The notes: generated from the letters alone by a model not told the origin. A stretch of 64,000 bases of DNA from Jaltomata sinuosa (GCA_003996215.1 QJPP01007236.1:620001-684000); one strand, 5' to 3'; counted from the first letter of the stretch, positions 44,091 to 55,920 are shown. Numbers and translations: made by a program.

Positions 44091-45733
44091 AAATAAGGAT
44101 AATTTAATTAAATTACTCTTTATTTAATATTTTTCTTTAAGAGATATGAAATAAAAAATATAACAAGCGATTTGAAATGAGTATGACAAATTTGCAGAAT
44201 CTCGCTAATCCGCCACTTCCCATTATACTTCACTTTATTAAAATTAAGAAGAGAATTTGGTTTTCGGTCAAGAAGAGAATTATTGATGTATTAAAATTAT
44301 CATAGGCTCATAGCTAATAGTACTATCATGTTTGACAGTTTTTTTTGTTGTTTTGTATAAAATTCAGTAAATTCGGTGTTTAGTTATTATTTACAATCCC
44401 ACATAAATAAAACAAATATTTTATCTATCCTATTTTATACGATTCACTTTTTCTTTTTAGTCAGTCGTAAAAAGAATGATACATTTCTATATTTAGTAAT
44501 AATTTAATTTTAAAATATATGTTTATCCTTAATAAAATGATTTAGCCACACAAATATATATGACTTATTTTAGATCACAAATTTCAAAAAAAAATCTTTC
44601 TTTTTTAAATTTCATGTCAAGTCAAATTAACTTCACATAAATTAAAACGGAGGGAGTATAACATATGAGTCAATTGAGTAACCATTAAACTTGCTTTATG
44701 CTTAGTTTGTCACGAAAGGAAAGTAGATGTAGGAAAAGTTAAATGAAGGTGAAATTAAAAGGAAAAGTTAGTACTACTACTATTGTTTCTTTTCATAATC
44801 GCAGCCTATGACCTTTCAAGAAACAAATAACAAGAAATTCTACTCCATGCATATAAAGTGATAAATTAGTGACCTTCAAGAAAGAGCCAAAAAGGAGATC
44901 TAGTAATATAATGGAAGTAAGTAGCACTAAAAGAAAAAAATTAATTACGAACTTCATCAATAAACTGCTTAATTATAACTAATAGATTTTTCTGATAATG
45001 CATTGCTAATCTGTCGTTTAGTAGTTTAGTAACGAATTTTATTATTTCGCTGCAAAATTGATTCATCGTTAATTCTTATTTTTGTAAAAAAAACAGTGTA
45101 CGTAACATGTAGTAATGTGGAACAAAAAAGAAAGTTATATGGACAAGATTAGAGAATGAAAACTTCACATTGTACTACTAGACGTACAAGATTACAATTT
45201 TCACAGCATTTTTTACCACCTAAATATAAAAAAAAAAGGCTGTGAAAACACATCTTGCTAAATTACACACACACACACACCCTCCCACCCCTTCCCTAAC
45301 CCTAGAAAGCTACAACAAATTACAAGAAAATAAGATGTTTATGGAACCCAATAAATAGTTATGGGTCTCATATATATCTTCATACTACTACGTAATTTTT
45401 GCTACGTACCGGCGGAGCTAGAAGGTAGGAAGCGGGTTTGGTAAAACTTTAAGATTTTAGTTTAAATTTTAAAAAATTATTTGACATACATAAATTATTA
45501 ATATAAAACTCAGTAACTCAAAAGAATTAAAATTCTCCAAATGTTGTCTTTTTCTCTGGCTAATGTTAGTCCTTTTGAATCACTGACGTTCTAAATTAAT
45601 AATTTATATATATGAAATAAATTTTCTTAAGATAAATATAAAATTCAAACAAACTTACCGAATTTGACCAAAACCCACAACTCATGCTCTAGCTCTGCTC
45701 TGAGTTAGCACTATATTTATTAGGGAAAAGGTG
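44091..45733. other. Spacer with a Stowaway-like remnant and an AC microsatellite
   Basis: A Stowaway-like remnant lies at about 44420-44660; its right end 'taaaacggagggagta' is clear. A (CA)n run is at about 45266-45282. An AT-rich MITE-like piece lies at 44935-45090. The stretch next to 45734 is the 3' flank of the OFP6-like gene. Confidence 0.45.
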
Positions 45734-46258
45734 TCACACACGTGACCACCACCCTCCTCCACCACCGCCACCACCGCTCTTCAAAAACGGCGAGTCAGCT
45801 CCGGCGACTCCAGGATTTAGGGAGAAAACACAATGCCAGATCTCTGTAAAAGCTCTAACAATAATGCCATGGTAATACGGAGAATTCAGCTGCAAAAAAC
45901 AATTGAGAAGTTCTCTTAATTCTTCTTTAGAGTAAATCTCCTTTTCAAGTATCATTTGTAGCATTGATTGACGGAAATCAACGTAAGGATCATCGGAATC
46001 TTTCTCCACCGCCACACTCTCCCCGCCGATTCTGCCGAATCCTTGAACTGTTTTTTCGGCGGAGGAGGAGTAGTAGTTGGCCGGAGAACTAGTGGAAGAG
46101 GTGGTTTTGTGGTGGTTGGCGGCGGCGGCGGAGTGGCGGCGGCGGGGTTTAGGGTGGAAAATGCTGGAGAGTTTGGGCCGTATGCAACTGTTGCTGCTGC
46201 AGCCGAGTTTTACTGTAACGTTGCGTAAAATAACCCTTTTTTTGGTGGTTGTTGACAT
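45734..46258 (-). CDS. OFP6: OVATE family protein (OFP6-like)
   Basis: An intronless gene of 174 residues. The N-terminal block KKRVILRNVTVKLGC, with RPKLSSIFHPKPRRR (residues 6-41), is characteristic of the OFP6-8 subgroup and includes a basic, possibly nuclear-targeting stretch. The OVATE domain is at about 88-147: DDPYVDFRQSMLQMILEKEI, YSKEELRELLNCFLQLNSPY, then IIVRAFTEIW. A Ser/His/Ala-rich linker separates them. The C-terminal tail holds eight glycines in a row (162-169) and ends WWSRV. OFPs repress transcription and interact with TALE homeodomain factors. Its length is typical of the subgroup. It converges with the OFP13/18-like gene 9.7 kb away. The subgroup is assigned from wording, and the exact orthologue is not certain. 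Confidence 0.92.
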   Translation of the reverse strand: MSTTTKKRVILRNVTVKLGCSSNSCIRPKLSSIFHPKPRRRHSAAAANHHKTTSSTSSPANYYSSSAEKTVQGFGRIGGESVAVEKDSDDPYVDFRQSMLQMILEKEIYSKEELRELLNCFLQLNSPYYHGIIVRAFTEIWHCVFSLNPGVAGADSPFLKSGGGGGGGGWWSRV

Positions 46259-46315
46259 TGCAGAATTTAGCCAGAAATTTTGCAGAGAGGTTTATGTGAG
46301 TTTGTTTAAGGTAAG

Positions 46316-46325
46316 GTATATAGTG
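46316..46325 (-). promoter_or_regulatory. Possible TATA box of the OFP6-like gene
   Basis: The minus strand reads actatatacc about 58-67 bases upstream of the ATG (46258). Confidence 0.4.
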
Positions 46326-47115
46326 AATAGATAGGGGTATACTGAAATAGGGTAGTGATGGAACATATAAGTTCTTACATGTGAACTGAAAAAAAAAAAA
46401 CTGCATTAAATAAGAGGTATCCTATCAGGAAACTTTTGTTTCCCTTAAAGAAATAATTTGGTCCTAATTTATGTGGCGGCGTTTGATTAATGAGCGAAGA
46501 AATCTTAGGTGAAGGGTGATTTGATACATACCATTGCTAAAAAATTATGTGGTATAAAGAGGTTAAAATATTAGCACCCTTAATATAATTAAGAAGAAAA
46601 TCTGCACGCACACTTTGTCAAAGTCCTGATTCCGTCATTGGTTTGACTAACCATCTGGATTTAAGAAAGAAAAGAAATTTTTAAAATTTGTAGTTCAAAA
46701 TAGTCTTAGATATTTATGTGATTAGAGCATCTCATTAACAATAAAATGTGAAATTATTAGTACTAAATAAGAAAGTACGATATTAATTTTTTGAGACATA
46801 CTTAAAAAAAAAAACATGATACATAAATGAGGGAATGTAATGAGCAGTTTAACTATTTTAGACTGAGAAATTTAATAGACATATTTCATAGTTGAACAAC
46901 AAAACAACTTATGGATTTAACATTTAGATACAATATTGAATGAGTAAAAGATACTATTAATATAGTTTAGTTTACTGTATATAATAACATGTCCATTATC
47001 CTTTTTATCTGATTATCAATTAATGCTTTCACAAAGATTCACATGTAATTATTTTGTAAATGATCTGATTTATGTTAAGTCCACTAATATTTTTCACACG
47101 GATAGAACTTGGTAA
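46326..47115. other. Upstream region of the OFP6-like gene and spacer
   Basis: Non-coding. A Stowaway-like remnant may lie near 46680-46870. No gene is seen. Confidence 0.4.
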
Positions 47116-47119
47116 AAAA

Positions 47120-47200
47120 TACACTCTTGAGGTTCGGTCCTTCTTTAAATCTCACACATACTGGGAGTTTTAGTGCATTGGACTGTTTTGTTTAGATGAC
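47120..47200 (+). mobile_element. TS-like SINE 3' end
   Basis: 'cactcttgaggttcggtcct' and 'gggagttttagtgcattgga' match the 3' half of the SINE at 25722. The head is missing. Confidence 0.65.
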
Positions 47201-47431
47201 ACATATGATGCATTTATTTATTTAGTAAACATTATGTGTGAATAAGTTTTCTTATTGTCTCTTATAATTGCTATACTCTAACAGCCAATTATAAGTTGAG
47301 TGAAGTAATTAATAGTAACAGCCATATTGGTGACTAATAATGATGACAGCCATGCATATTATGGTCCCTCATCTTTTGAAAGGAAACCTTAATTAGTACC
47401 TTTTGTTTGAAGTCGACCAACATGAGATATA

Positions 47432-47817
47432 GGGTATGTTCGGTACGATGAAAAATGTTGTTTCCTCAAAAATTTGCAGGAAAATAAGTGAGTTTCTTAC
47501 TTATTCTCTTGTGTTCTGTACATAAACAAAAAATATTATCTTATGAACATTTATATATCATTTAGACAAATATTATGAAAGGTGGAGGTAGGATAGGAAG
47601 GAGTACGGGGTGGGGATGTGGGGGGTGAAGATAAGGTGTATTGGAGGACACAATCAATGTGAAATATCGTTTGTGAAACTTGTTTTTCTACTTTAATATA
47701 TATTAGAAAAATCGTTTTCCTTATTTTTAAAGAAGTTATTTTCTTAGAGAATGTTTTTCAAAAAATGTGACCAACCGAACATAAGAAAATTAGAAATACT
47801 GCATACCGAACACACCC
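47432..47817. mobile_element. MITE with GGGTRTGTTCGGTA ends
   Basis: The left end GGGTATGTTCGGTA and right end TACCGAACACACCC form a 13-of-14 inverted repeat, with 'ata' on both flanks. The interior includes the G-rich 'gtacggggtggggatgtggg' and 'cgttttccttatttttaaag'. A truncated relative is at 17636. Confidence 0.8.
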
Positions 47818-49340
47818 ATAATCAATTATATAGTGCTGCTCAAAAGTAATATTCCAAGAATACACTTATATATATCTACGTAGAAAACCAGTTGCCAAAC
47901 CGTTTTAAGTTTTTGTGTATTAATAATGTAAAATATATTTACATAATCACATATTACTTGTGAAATAATGACAACGTACTCTACCATAAATAGTACTACT
48001 TAGTAACATGATAAAACAATAACTAACTTGCACTGATAAATTAAATTAAACTAATAACATAAAATATAAATTAAATCTAACTTAGATAAGTTTTTTTTTT
48101 CTTCCATTTTGTAGCACCATACAATAGGTAGTAGATATACCCAAAAGAGGTCATAAATGCAAAGACAAAAAAATGAAGCAATAAAAAACATTTACAGAAG
48201 ACAGTTATAATCATGAGAAATCTGTGTATCCCATAGGCGGTCCAGGATAGTCATAAATTCCAAAAATAAACGCCGAAAAGTCATGATCACAATTCGCAAA
48301 TGGGTCCGATTTAATGACGGAGTCAAAATTTTCACTAAAAGAGATTAAAATATAAAAATTATGAAAAAGCTAAAGGGTGTCAATATGTAATACGTATACA
48401 TAAAATTTATTGTTTTCTTAATTATGAAGTGTAATTTTTCGACAAAGAAATATCGATTAACACTCGTTGAGTACATGTGGCTCCGCCACTTGAGTTGGAT
48501 CTATATCTTTCTTAGCATTTCACCCAAAATCAAGTCTACTTTTCTGATTTTACTAGTACTACAATACTATAATTTAATTGATCGTTTCGAGTTCGTCTTA
48601 TCTTGGATAATCGAGGCACTTGCAAAATGTCCTGAGACTTATATATTGTGAGTCCCAAGTGTTCGACCGTAAACCCTAACGAAGCTTGCGAACAAATGTC
48701 ACGTAAGTTATGTGTTAAATTCTTTAACAAATGAATGATAAAATATTTGTTTAAAATATAGAGAATACTCAAATAATGACATAATATACATATTTTTTGA
48801 TTGAGAACATCGTAAGAGTGAATATCATTTGAACTTTTTTATTCTTCTAAAAATAGATAGTAGAGATTTATATCTTTACTTTCAATAGTTTTTCATGCGT
48901 TAGTTCTATATATTATGACTTTTATTATTATGTTTTGTACCTCATCTCAAAGGCTGATTATAGTTGCCTCATTTGGGGTAAGATAGTTACAATAAGTGAG
49001 ATTATATTAGCAACTTCAAAATAAGACCTTAAATAGCTATAACAAGCACTTAAATTAAATAAAGAAGTTCTTGCATTAAATAATTCAAGTGGTAAAATAA
49101 ATTATTTAATTTTAATATTCTTTGAAAATTAACTACGTCGTTTCTAATGGCTCCCAATTGGCCAAACTGACTTGTCTTTTTTTCCTTTATCTGTTTTCTT
49201 TTAAAGAACAAAGTGACTAGTTTCCTTTTAGGGGTCAACGAAATGAATTGACAAATTATTTTTTTGAGAGTTAATGGTAAAAAATATTATTTAAATTATT
49301 TTTTTGATGTGTTTCATATTTTAACTATCTAAAAGTTCTG
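47818..49340. other. AT-rich spacer, no gene seen
   Basis: No supported features. The phrase 'tgtggctccgccacttgagt' near 48477 is dispersed-repeat wording. Confidence 0.4.
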
Positions 49341-49830
49341 GTTGGGTGAGTGAATAAAAGTTTGACATTACTAGCTGAAAAGACTAGGAAGTTACATATA
49401 AGATGTGTAGGATCTTTTAATCGTGTGAGGCCTTTTGGGAAAAAACGTGGGGATTTAACCCAAAACGGGCAATATTACATCATTAAGAGTATCTTTGGGC
49501 AGGTTGAGACCAACAATTGGTATCAGAGGCAAGTTCGACGGAATGAGTATGGAAATGTGGCGGAGTGATGGGGTGCGGGACTAGATTTGCTTACCCTACG
49601 AACTTGGAGATGTACACGTACACAAGAAAAAGCTAGTTGCGGGCTTCGCTTGCCATAAAATACTTAGACGCCGTGGGTTGTGAGATTTTTCAGAAAAATT
49701 ATGCGGGCTTGATCCAAAGCGGACAATATCACCAATCATGTAAGAATATCTTGAGGTTATTTTGGCCCAACAGTTTCATTTTACTTAACTCAATGTTGTC
49801 AAGTGGGAACAATAGGTATATTTTAATATA
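49341..49830 (+). mobile_element. LTR-retrotransposon remnant with tRNA-Met primer-binding site
   Basis: 'tggtatcagag' at 49518-49528 is the classic plant primer-binding site complementary to initiator tRNA-Met. The sequence before it ('gggcaatattacatcattaa', 'gagtatctttgggca') is a typical solanaceous LTR 3' end. A diverged second copy of that LTR piece follows at about 49717 ('aaagcggacaatatcaccaa'). No protein-coding part remains. Confidence 0.7.
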
Positions 49831-50654
49831 AAGAGAATGATAGTTTAGATAGGTAAAAGAAATCATAAATAATTAAGATATAAAACTCAAAGAAAAAGAT
49901 GATTTAATTATGTTTTTGACCATTAACTCATTTTTTTGGGCAAAGAAAAACTTAAGCCAAAAATATATGTACAACTCAAACTCCCAAAATTCCCCCAATG
50001 ATTCTCTCCACGTCTGTGTTTTGCTGTTTTTATTTGCTCAAAAGTCCAAATCCAATTTTCTTTTTCCACCACAAATGAAATAAAAAAAGTCAACTGAGAA
50101 GTTATGTTAATGACGAAAATACCCTTTTCACAAGATAAAATAACTGTCTAACGTAGAACTCGTTCGTAGAATCCCAAGAAATCTAACTTCCCTTCAATTA
50201 CGTGTAAAATAACATTCCTATTCTTAAGGCTAAAAAAAATTTAAAAAAAAAAAAGAAAGTTAAATGCCTCTCTCTCTCTCTTCTAACTTCTTCCCATTCC
50301 AAACCGTCGCCACCCTTCACATAGAATAGATGTGAATTCGAGCGCAAGTTTAAGTCATCACGTCTCCTCGTTATAACAACATTTTATTATAAACATGTTC
50401 TTATTAAAATTGATTTATTATGCTATATATTTTTTATATTTAACTATAAAATCAAAAGAAAAAAAAATCTTGACAAACGGCATAATTATAAAGATGTTTG
50501 ATTGTATACGCTATGTAAAAGAAAATTTACAATATCGTTAGGTTACGTGTACGGTTGGTTACCTATAATAACAGGCAGTCTGTCTTATCATCAAGATTAT
50601 AAATTACTAGTACTATTTCAAGAAAACTTACCTATAAATATTTTTTGGGTGGAC
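49831..50654. other. Spacer with a CT microsatellite
   Basis: A (CT)n run is at about 50269-50282. The sequence 50270-50330 looks like a 5' UTR ('cttcttcccattccaaaccg') but no coding exon follows. Confidence 0.4.
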
Positions 50655-50835
50655 TTATGGGGGTCGTTTGGTACATGGACTAAATTATACTGCAATTATA
50701 GTTCTAATCTCAAATTGAAGGGGATAAGGTGAGATATCCTAGAACTAAGTTTGAGATAAGATTTATACTCTATCAAACACAATATAAATCTTATCTCAGA
50801 TTTAATCTTCAGATATATCTCACTTTATCCCGAGA
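50655..50835. mobile_element. Tourist-like MITE, one end missing
   Basis: The left end 'tgggggtcgtttggtacatg' resembles the terminus at 12614. The interior 'gagataagatttata' and 'tataaatcttatctc' form an inverted pair. The expected right terminus is absent. Confidence 0.5.
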
Positions 50836-51170
50836 GTAGTATATAGCAGTATATATCTCTTTTTTTTAAAAAAAAAATACTCGCATAATTTAAAATTACA
50901 TTTCATGACCCTTGCAATTTAATGTAATGGATTTTTTTTTTTTAAAATAATCTTTTAATTAGGCTGACCAAAAACACAAGTAGGACTGCTTCTCACGTTT
51001 GCCAATAATTATCTAAACCAACTTAATTATTCTCTCTTTGTTATTTACTGCCCTTTTTTTCTTCTATATATCCTGTCAAACTATTATCATTGAAATTTTG
51101 TTCAGATGCTTACTAAAAGTATTTAAATTTAAATTACTTGATTAAACATAAGGAATCTTGGAGTGAAAAG
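50836..51170 (+). promoter_or_regulatory. Upstream region and leader of the HVA22-like gene
   Basis: A TATA-like word (cttctatatatcc, TATATA at about 51065-51070) lies about 100 bases before the ATG. An upstream T-run is at 50930-50943. A leader of roughly 70 bases is inferred. Confidence 0.4.
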
Positions 51171-54100
51171 ATGTTGGGAAACTTCATTACCAGCGGTTTA
51201 GTGTATGTAACACTTTTTCTTTTTAATTTTGTGTTAGTTTTGGATTTTGATTTTTTACTTCTTTGTGGATTTTGATTGAATTATATATGGCTTTGTGGAT
51301 TTGCAGATTGGTTCTTGGATATGCATATCCTGCTTTTGAGTGTTTTAAAACAATTGAGAAGAATAAAGTGGAGATTCATGAACTTAGATTCTGGTGCCAA
51401 TATTGGTAAAATTTAACCACTTTGACCTTCTAAATCATCTTATGATATATTCATCAAAGTTGATTTGTATGCTTTTTCTCTTTGGATTGGATTTGAATGG
51501 GTTTGAACAATCTTTTTTTTCGAAAAATTTGGATCATTCTAATCTTCTCTGTATCATTCCAATTTTACGGAATGTTCCCGAAGGGACAGTTCGAACAAGC
51601 AACGTTTGACGAAATTGGTTTTGCGGAAATATTTGGTCTTGAGTAGTCACTTGTTATATATGTGTTCAATATGTAGCATAAAAATGTCTCATGAAACTAT
51701 TATTCAAAGGAAAAATTACATAAAAGTGCACGTGACAACCTTACATTGCAAAATATGGCCAATTTTTTATGCTCTTATAAAAAATGGCCTAATGTCTAAA
51801 GAAAAAGAAAGTTACTTTACAACTTTAGCCAAATTTTACTCTCTCTCATACACACAATTCAATCTTCATAGTTGTTCATATTGCTACAACTAATGAACAT
51901 TTAAGGGAATATGGGTCTATAAAATTCGTAGACCAAACATATAACAAATTTACATTACAATTTCACAGTTATAGCATGAATATTTTGGATGTTCAGCCAT
52001 TATTGAAGATCCAAGCTTCAAAATTTGAAAATTAAATTTTCGTAAATAAATTTTGCTTCGAGTGGGTTTGATTGCAAAAGATTGGTTATGTATTGAGGAG
52101 CATAAATGTGAAATTTTGGATGATTTGGTGTAGTTTTTAGGTGGTTTTGGATGAATTTGATGCTTGAATTCGAGGAAGAAGATGAAGTACGTCTTGTTGT
52201 ATATATTTGTATACTGTATTGTATATTGTTGTATATACAATACAGTTTTTTTATTTCAGTGATTTTCTTCTTCCTCTCCATACTATACATACTTATACAA
52301 GGTAGATACATTGTTTAAACATTATATATACATAATTATACAACGTATTTACATTGTATAAGTTTGTATAGATTGGGAAGAAAGAAACAAATCACCAAAA
52401 TAAAAAGACTGTATTGTATATACAACAATATACAATAATATACAAATATATACATTGTTATACAAAAAAGTTACTTTACACTTATGGCCAAATTCAGATT
52501 TGGCTATCAAATGTAATGTAATTTTTTGGCCACGAAATTGCAATGTATATTTACTAAGTGTACTTTTTTGAAATTATCCCTTATTCAAATGCTTTAAAAG
52601 CAAACATTGATAATTTACATATCATGAGAACAACATGAACAATAATTAGTATAATGAGATGGATTAAAGTTATATATGCTAAGAGATATATATATTTTAC
52701 GTAATTAACGTAGTTTAACCTATTATATTAGGTTATAAGTTATCATTTTCTCATGTTATCATAGAGATTTACCAATAATTTACCTTATGTGTAAATGTTT
52801 TTCACACAATTGGTGTATATAGAAGAACTATAATGAGATTGATGACTTGGGGGCTTTAAAAGCATTTAAAATACATCCTTAAATATAACTAATTAGAAGA
52901 TTCCTGAGTTTGTTGGGATTGGTTAAGTCAGTCAACTATCCTTTGCGGTGCACCTCTAATTTCACAAGGTGCACATCATTTCTCAGCGTAGATGTCGAAT
53001 AACTATGTCCACCAATACTTTAATAGTAAATGAGAAGAATTCATCTTGTGTCTATATTAGGACTCAACCAAATTTATTGATCGATCGACCACTTGACCAT
53101 AATCTTAAGTGCAAAGAATTTTCAATCATCTCTATCTATATTCTTGAATAATTGCTAAAGAAAATAATTCATTGTTCAAAAAATGATTCACAGAGAAGAG
53201 AGAGATTTTGTTTACGGATTTTTGAGTAGAATACAATTGTGTTTGATGGTTTTCAGGATTATTGTCGCGGCGCTGAGAATCTTTGAGAGCTTTGGTGATT
53301 TGTTCTTGTCATGGTATGATGCTCTTTAAGTGAAAACCTTGTACTTTTTTCAGCTGTCCATTTACATCTTAACCAAAAATGACACTAGCTATTACTACAT
53401 TGTTTGTTTTTAGGTTACCAATGTATGGTGAGGCAAAATTGGCACTTTTCATCTACTTATGGTATCCAAAAATAAAAGGCACAGCATACATCTATGAGAC
53501 CTTTTTGAAGCCATTTGTTGCAAAGTATGAAAAAGATGTTGACAGGAGTTTACTGGAATTTAGAGCCAAGGCATGGGTCTTAGCCATATATTACTGGCAA
53601 AATTGCACAGAAATGGGACATGCAATGTTCTTGCAGATGCTTGAGTATATTGCTTCTCAGTCTAAAAGAGCAACACAGACTAATTCTGAGGTACCGTTTT
53701 CTTGACATGTACTATTAGTTGCACACTCAAACTATTCCTAAGCACCTCTATATCCATGTGCACCTCACAAAATTACAATATTGCTTTGAGGTATTATCTT
53801 GATGCATTTTGCTTATAAGATAATCGTCAGTTACGCACTTAAACTATTTGTAATCTTAGTTATCCTCTAGACGGTGTTATTTGATAGCACCTCTATATTA
53901 CATAAAAATTAAAATTGATCATCTTTTGGGATGCTAAGCAAATAATAGTACTAGTAAGTAAAAGTTGTCGAGATGCAATATAATTACATAAATATATGAT
54001 AAAATTAAACAATTTAGAGTATATTATTTTTAACATTTTAGATTCTTTGATGATATGCATGCATCGTATAATCTTAATTAGTATTAATTGATAGCCCCTT

Positions 54101-54586
54101 TATATCCATGTGCACCTCACAAAATTGACGACCGTTTAGAATGTCAAGCAAATAATAGTACTACTGGTAATTTAAAGTTGTTCGCGATATAATATAATTA
54201 AATAATAAATGAGTGTTATTTTAATTATTAAATAAAATGATTAGACAATTCAATAGAAAGCAATTCTAGAAAATTTATATTTATGAAAAAAACTTTTGCA
54301 TGTTCCTCAACATTAGTTTTAATTTCTCTTACTTACAAATTTCAATTTTATTCATTAATTGCAGAAAAAAGATGAGACTAACCATTCAGACGGAGCGCCA
54401 CCAAACACGCCACTCGGATTATTCAAGAGGAACAATAAACAGGCGACTGACACGAGGTCATCGCCCTTTTCATCATCACCACCACCACCACCACCACCGC
54501 GGCCGGCTGACTCTGATAGTCTTGAAGACAATAATCTTCATGCTGCCTGGGCCAAACTAAGACGTTCCAACAAAGGGATGAGTTAG
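51171..54586 (+). CDS. HVA22: HVA22-like protein (TB2/DP1/HVA22 family)
   Basis: Five coding exons (51171-51202, 51307-51405, 53257-53313, 53414-53690, 54365-54586) give 228 residues with continuous phase. The protein begins MLGNFITSGLVLVLGYAYPA. The TB2/DP1/HVA22 domain follows: FECFKTIEKNK, LRFWCQYWIIVAALRIFES, SWLPMYGEAKLALFIYLWYP, then KGTAYIYETFLKPF. Hydrophobic hairpins at about 8-25 and 44-95 suit an ER-shaping membrane protein. HVA22 is ABA- and stress-inducible in cereals; relatives (DP1/Yop1/REEP) bend tubular ER. The first residues match the HVA22i/j type, which also has a C-terminal extension. Here the extension holds a run of eight prolines just after FSSS. Intron 2 (1.85 kb) carries a transposon. 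Stop TAG at 54584-54586. Confidence 0.93.
51707..52582. mobile_element. Non-autonomous TIR element in HVA22 intron 2
   Basis: The left end 'gaaaaattacataaaagtgc' is imperfectly inverted at the right end, '...agtgtacttttttgaaatta'. Both subterminal parts carry 'atggccaa' and 'ttgcaatg' words in opposite orientation. Internal hairpins of 'tgtattgtatat...acaata' words (52192-52245 versus 52400-52460) are strong. There is no intact frame; Mutator-like identity is a guess. Confidence 0.6.
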
Positions 54587-55390
54587 CCAAAATAGTCACC
54601 ACAATAAGTGAAAGTTTCTGTACAATTGTGAAAAAAAGTTTTGAGCAAAATATTTTTGAATGATTTCTTTTTTCTTTTCCATTTGTTAGATTTTCCAGTT
54701 TTGGCAGAATTATATTAGAAATGAAATTCTTTCTGTTATAACTTAATATAAGTTAGTTTTTTGTTGAATGTTATAGCTAGTTTTTTTTTTGTTTTTGTTT
54801 TTTGGTTTTGACAACTACAAGGAAAAGTGGTAAAAGAGTAGTAGTAAGTGATAAAAGAGTAATGTGCTCTTCTTCTTTTTTTGAAGTGCTCTTTATTTAT
54901 TGGTAGGAAAGATCATAACGGCTCAAGCACTAGCAATTTGAATGGTACTGAAAAAAAACGTTAATGATTGATAAATAAAAATTTATATACTATTTATTAA
55001 ATAAAAAATGTGATGTAAATAGTGCAAAAGAAGATGACAATATCTTAAGAAATGGATATACTTCCGAAGATATATGGACAAAATATATGATCAAATGCTA
55101 GGTAAGTTTGATTTACTTTGCAAGTAGCTCTTCCCCTTTTCTCTACGTGTTAAAATTTCTTTCAGTTTTTCACTAGGCTTTCAATATATACTTTAGGTAT
55201 AAATTAATATGATTTCCTGAATAATTGATATATTTGTACTTTGTAGCTAAATCTCATACGTAAAATCTTTCATCTTTACCTTCAATTATGTTAAAAATAA
55301 CTTGTAAACTTTATTATGATCGTAATTTCTCCTGATACATTACTTATTTTCCTAACGTATACTTGTTGTTAAGATTGGCAAGTCAAAAGT
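54587..55390. other. HVA22-like 3' flank and spacer
   Basis: About 200 bases of probable 3' UTR come first ('tgaatgatttcttttttctt', then T-rich). Nothing is seen in the rest. Confidence 0.45.
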
Positions 55391-55860
55391 TTTTTTTCCA
55401 CCTGGTGTTCGATATCACGCAAAAGGAGGATTATTCAAAATTTATCTGAAGCCTGGTCTAAAATTCCTGAAAAAATAGATTTTTATGATTACATTGCAAT
55501 AATCCGGCAAAAGGAGGATTATTCAGAGCAAGTTCAATAGCTAACGGAGATGGAATAGCGGTTGGATGGTTAGGACACCCTATTTTTAAAGATAAAGAAG
55601 GGCGTGAACTTTTTGTACCCGTATACGTACTTTTTTTGAAACATACCATTTTGGTAGACGGCGATGGAATTGTTAGAGCCAGTGTTCCTTTTAAAAGGGC
55701 AAAATCGAATCGATATCACATTGAGTGCGACTAAATTCGAATTCGCATCGGAAAGTCCCAAAGATAAAAGTGCTTCTTAACAAAAGCAACTCCGTACTCA
55801 GAAAACTCGAATTCAAAATCTCTAATCAAAGATAAAGGAATACTTACCACTCTATCATAT
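55391..55860 (-). mobile_element. Family B SINE split by a plastid DNA insert
   Basis: The poly-T and 'ccacctggtgttcgatatca' (55391-55418) are the 3' end in reverse. After 292 bases of foreign sequence the SINE resumes at 55711 with 'cgatatcacattgagtgcga', then 'agcaactccgtactcagaaa' and the head '...ggaatacttaccactctatc' near 55840-55855. The 9-mer cgatatcac is present on both sides. Confidence 0.75.
55419..55710 (+). pseudogene. psbB: Plastid psbB (CP47) fragment in nuclear DNA (NUPT)
   Basis: From about 55439 the plus strand encodes, with small shifts, the luminal-loop region of photosystem II CP47. It reads SEAWSKIPEK, then (shifted) KGGLFRA, then NGDGIAVGWLGHPIFKDKEG and RELFVP, then VDGDGIVRASVPFKRAKS. 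Conserved psbB wording at DNA level includes 'ggagatggaatagcggttgg' and 'gtagacggcgatggaattgt'. Stops and indels make it non-functional, and it covers less than a fifth of psbB. At the left junction, 55419-55438 repeats 'gcaaaaggaggattattca', which also occurs in its proper psbB place at 55507. This gives a filler-like duplication. It is flanked by the 9-bp duplication of the SINE target. Confidence 0.92.
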
Positions 55861-55920
55861 TGGAACATTTGGAGGACATTTTATGGAACACTTTTGGGTC
55901 ATAAGATCTCACTATGTGTC

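Noticed and set aside
46077..46334. Plus-strand frames of about 85 codons over the OFP6-like gene
   Set aside because: They are shadows of the GC-rich OVATE gene on the other strand.
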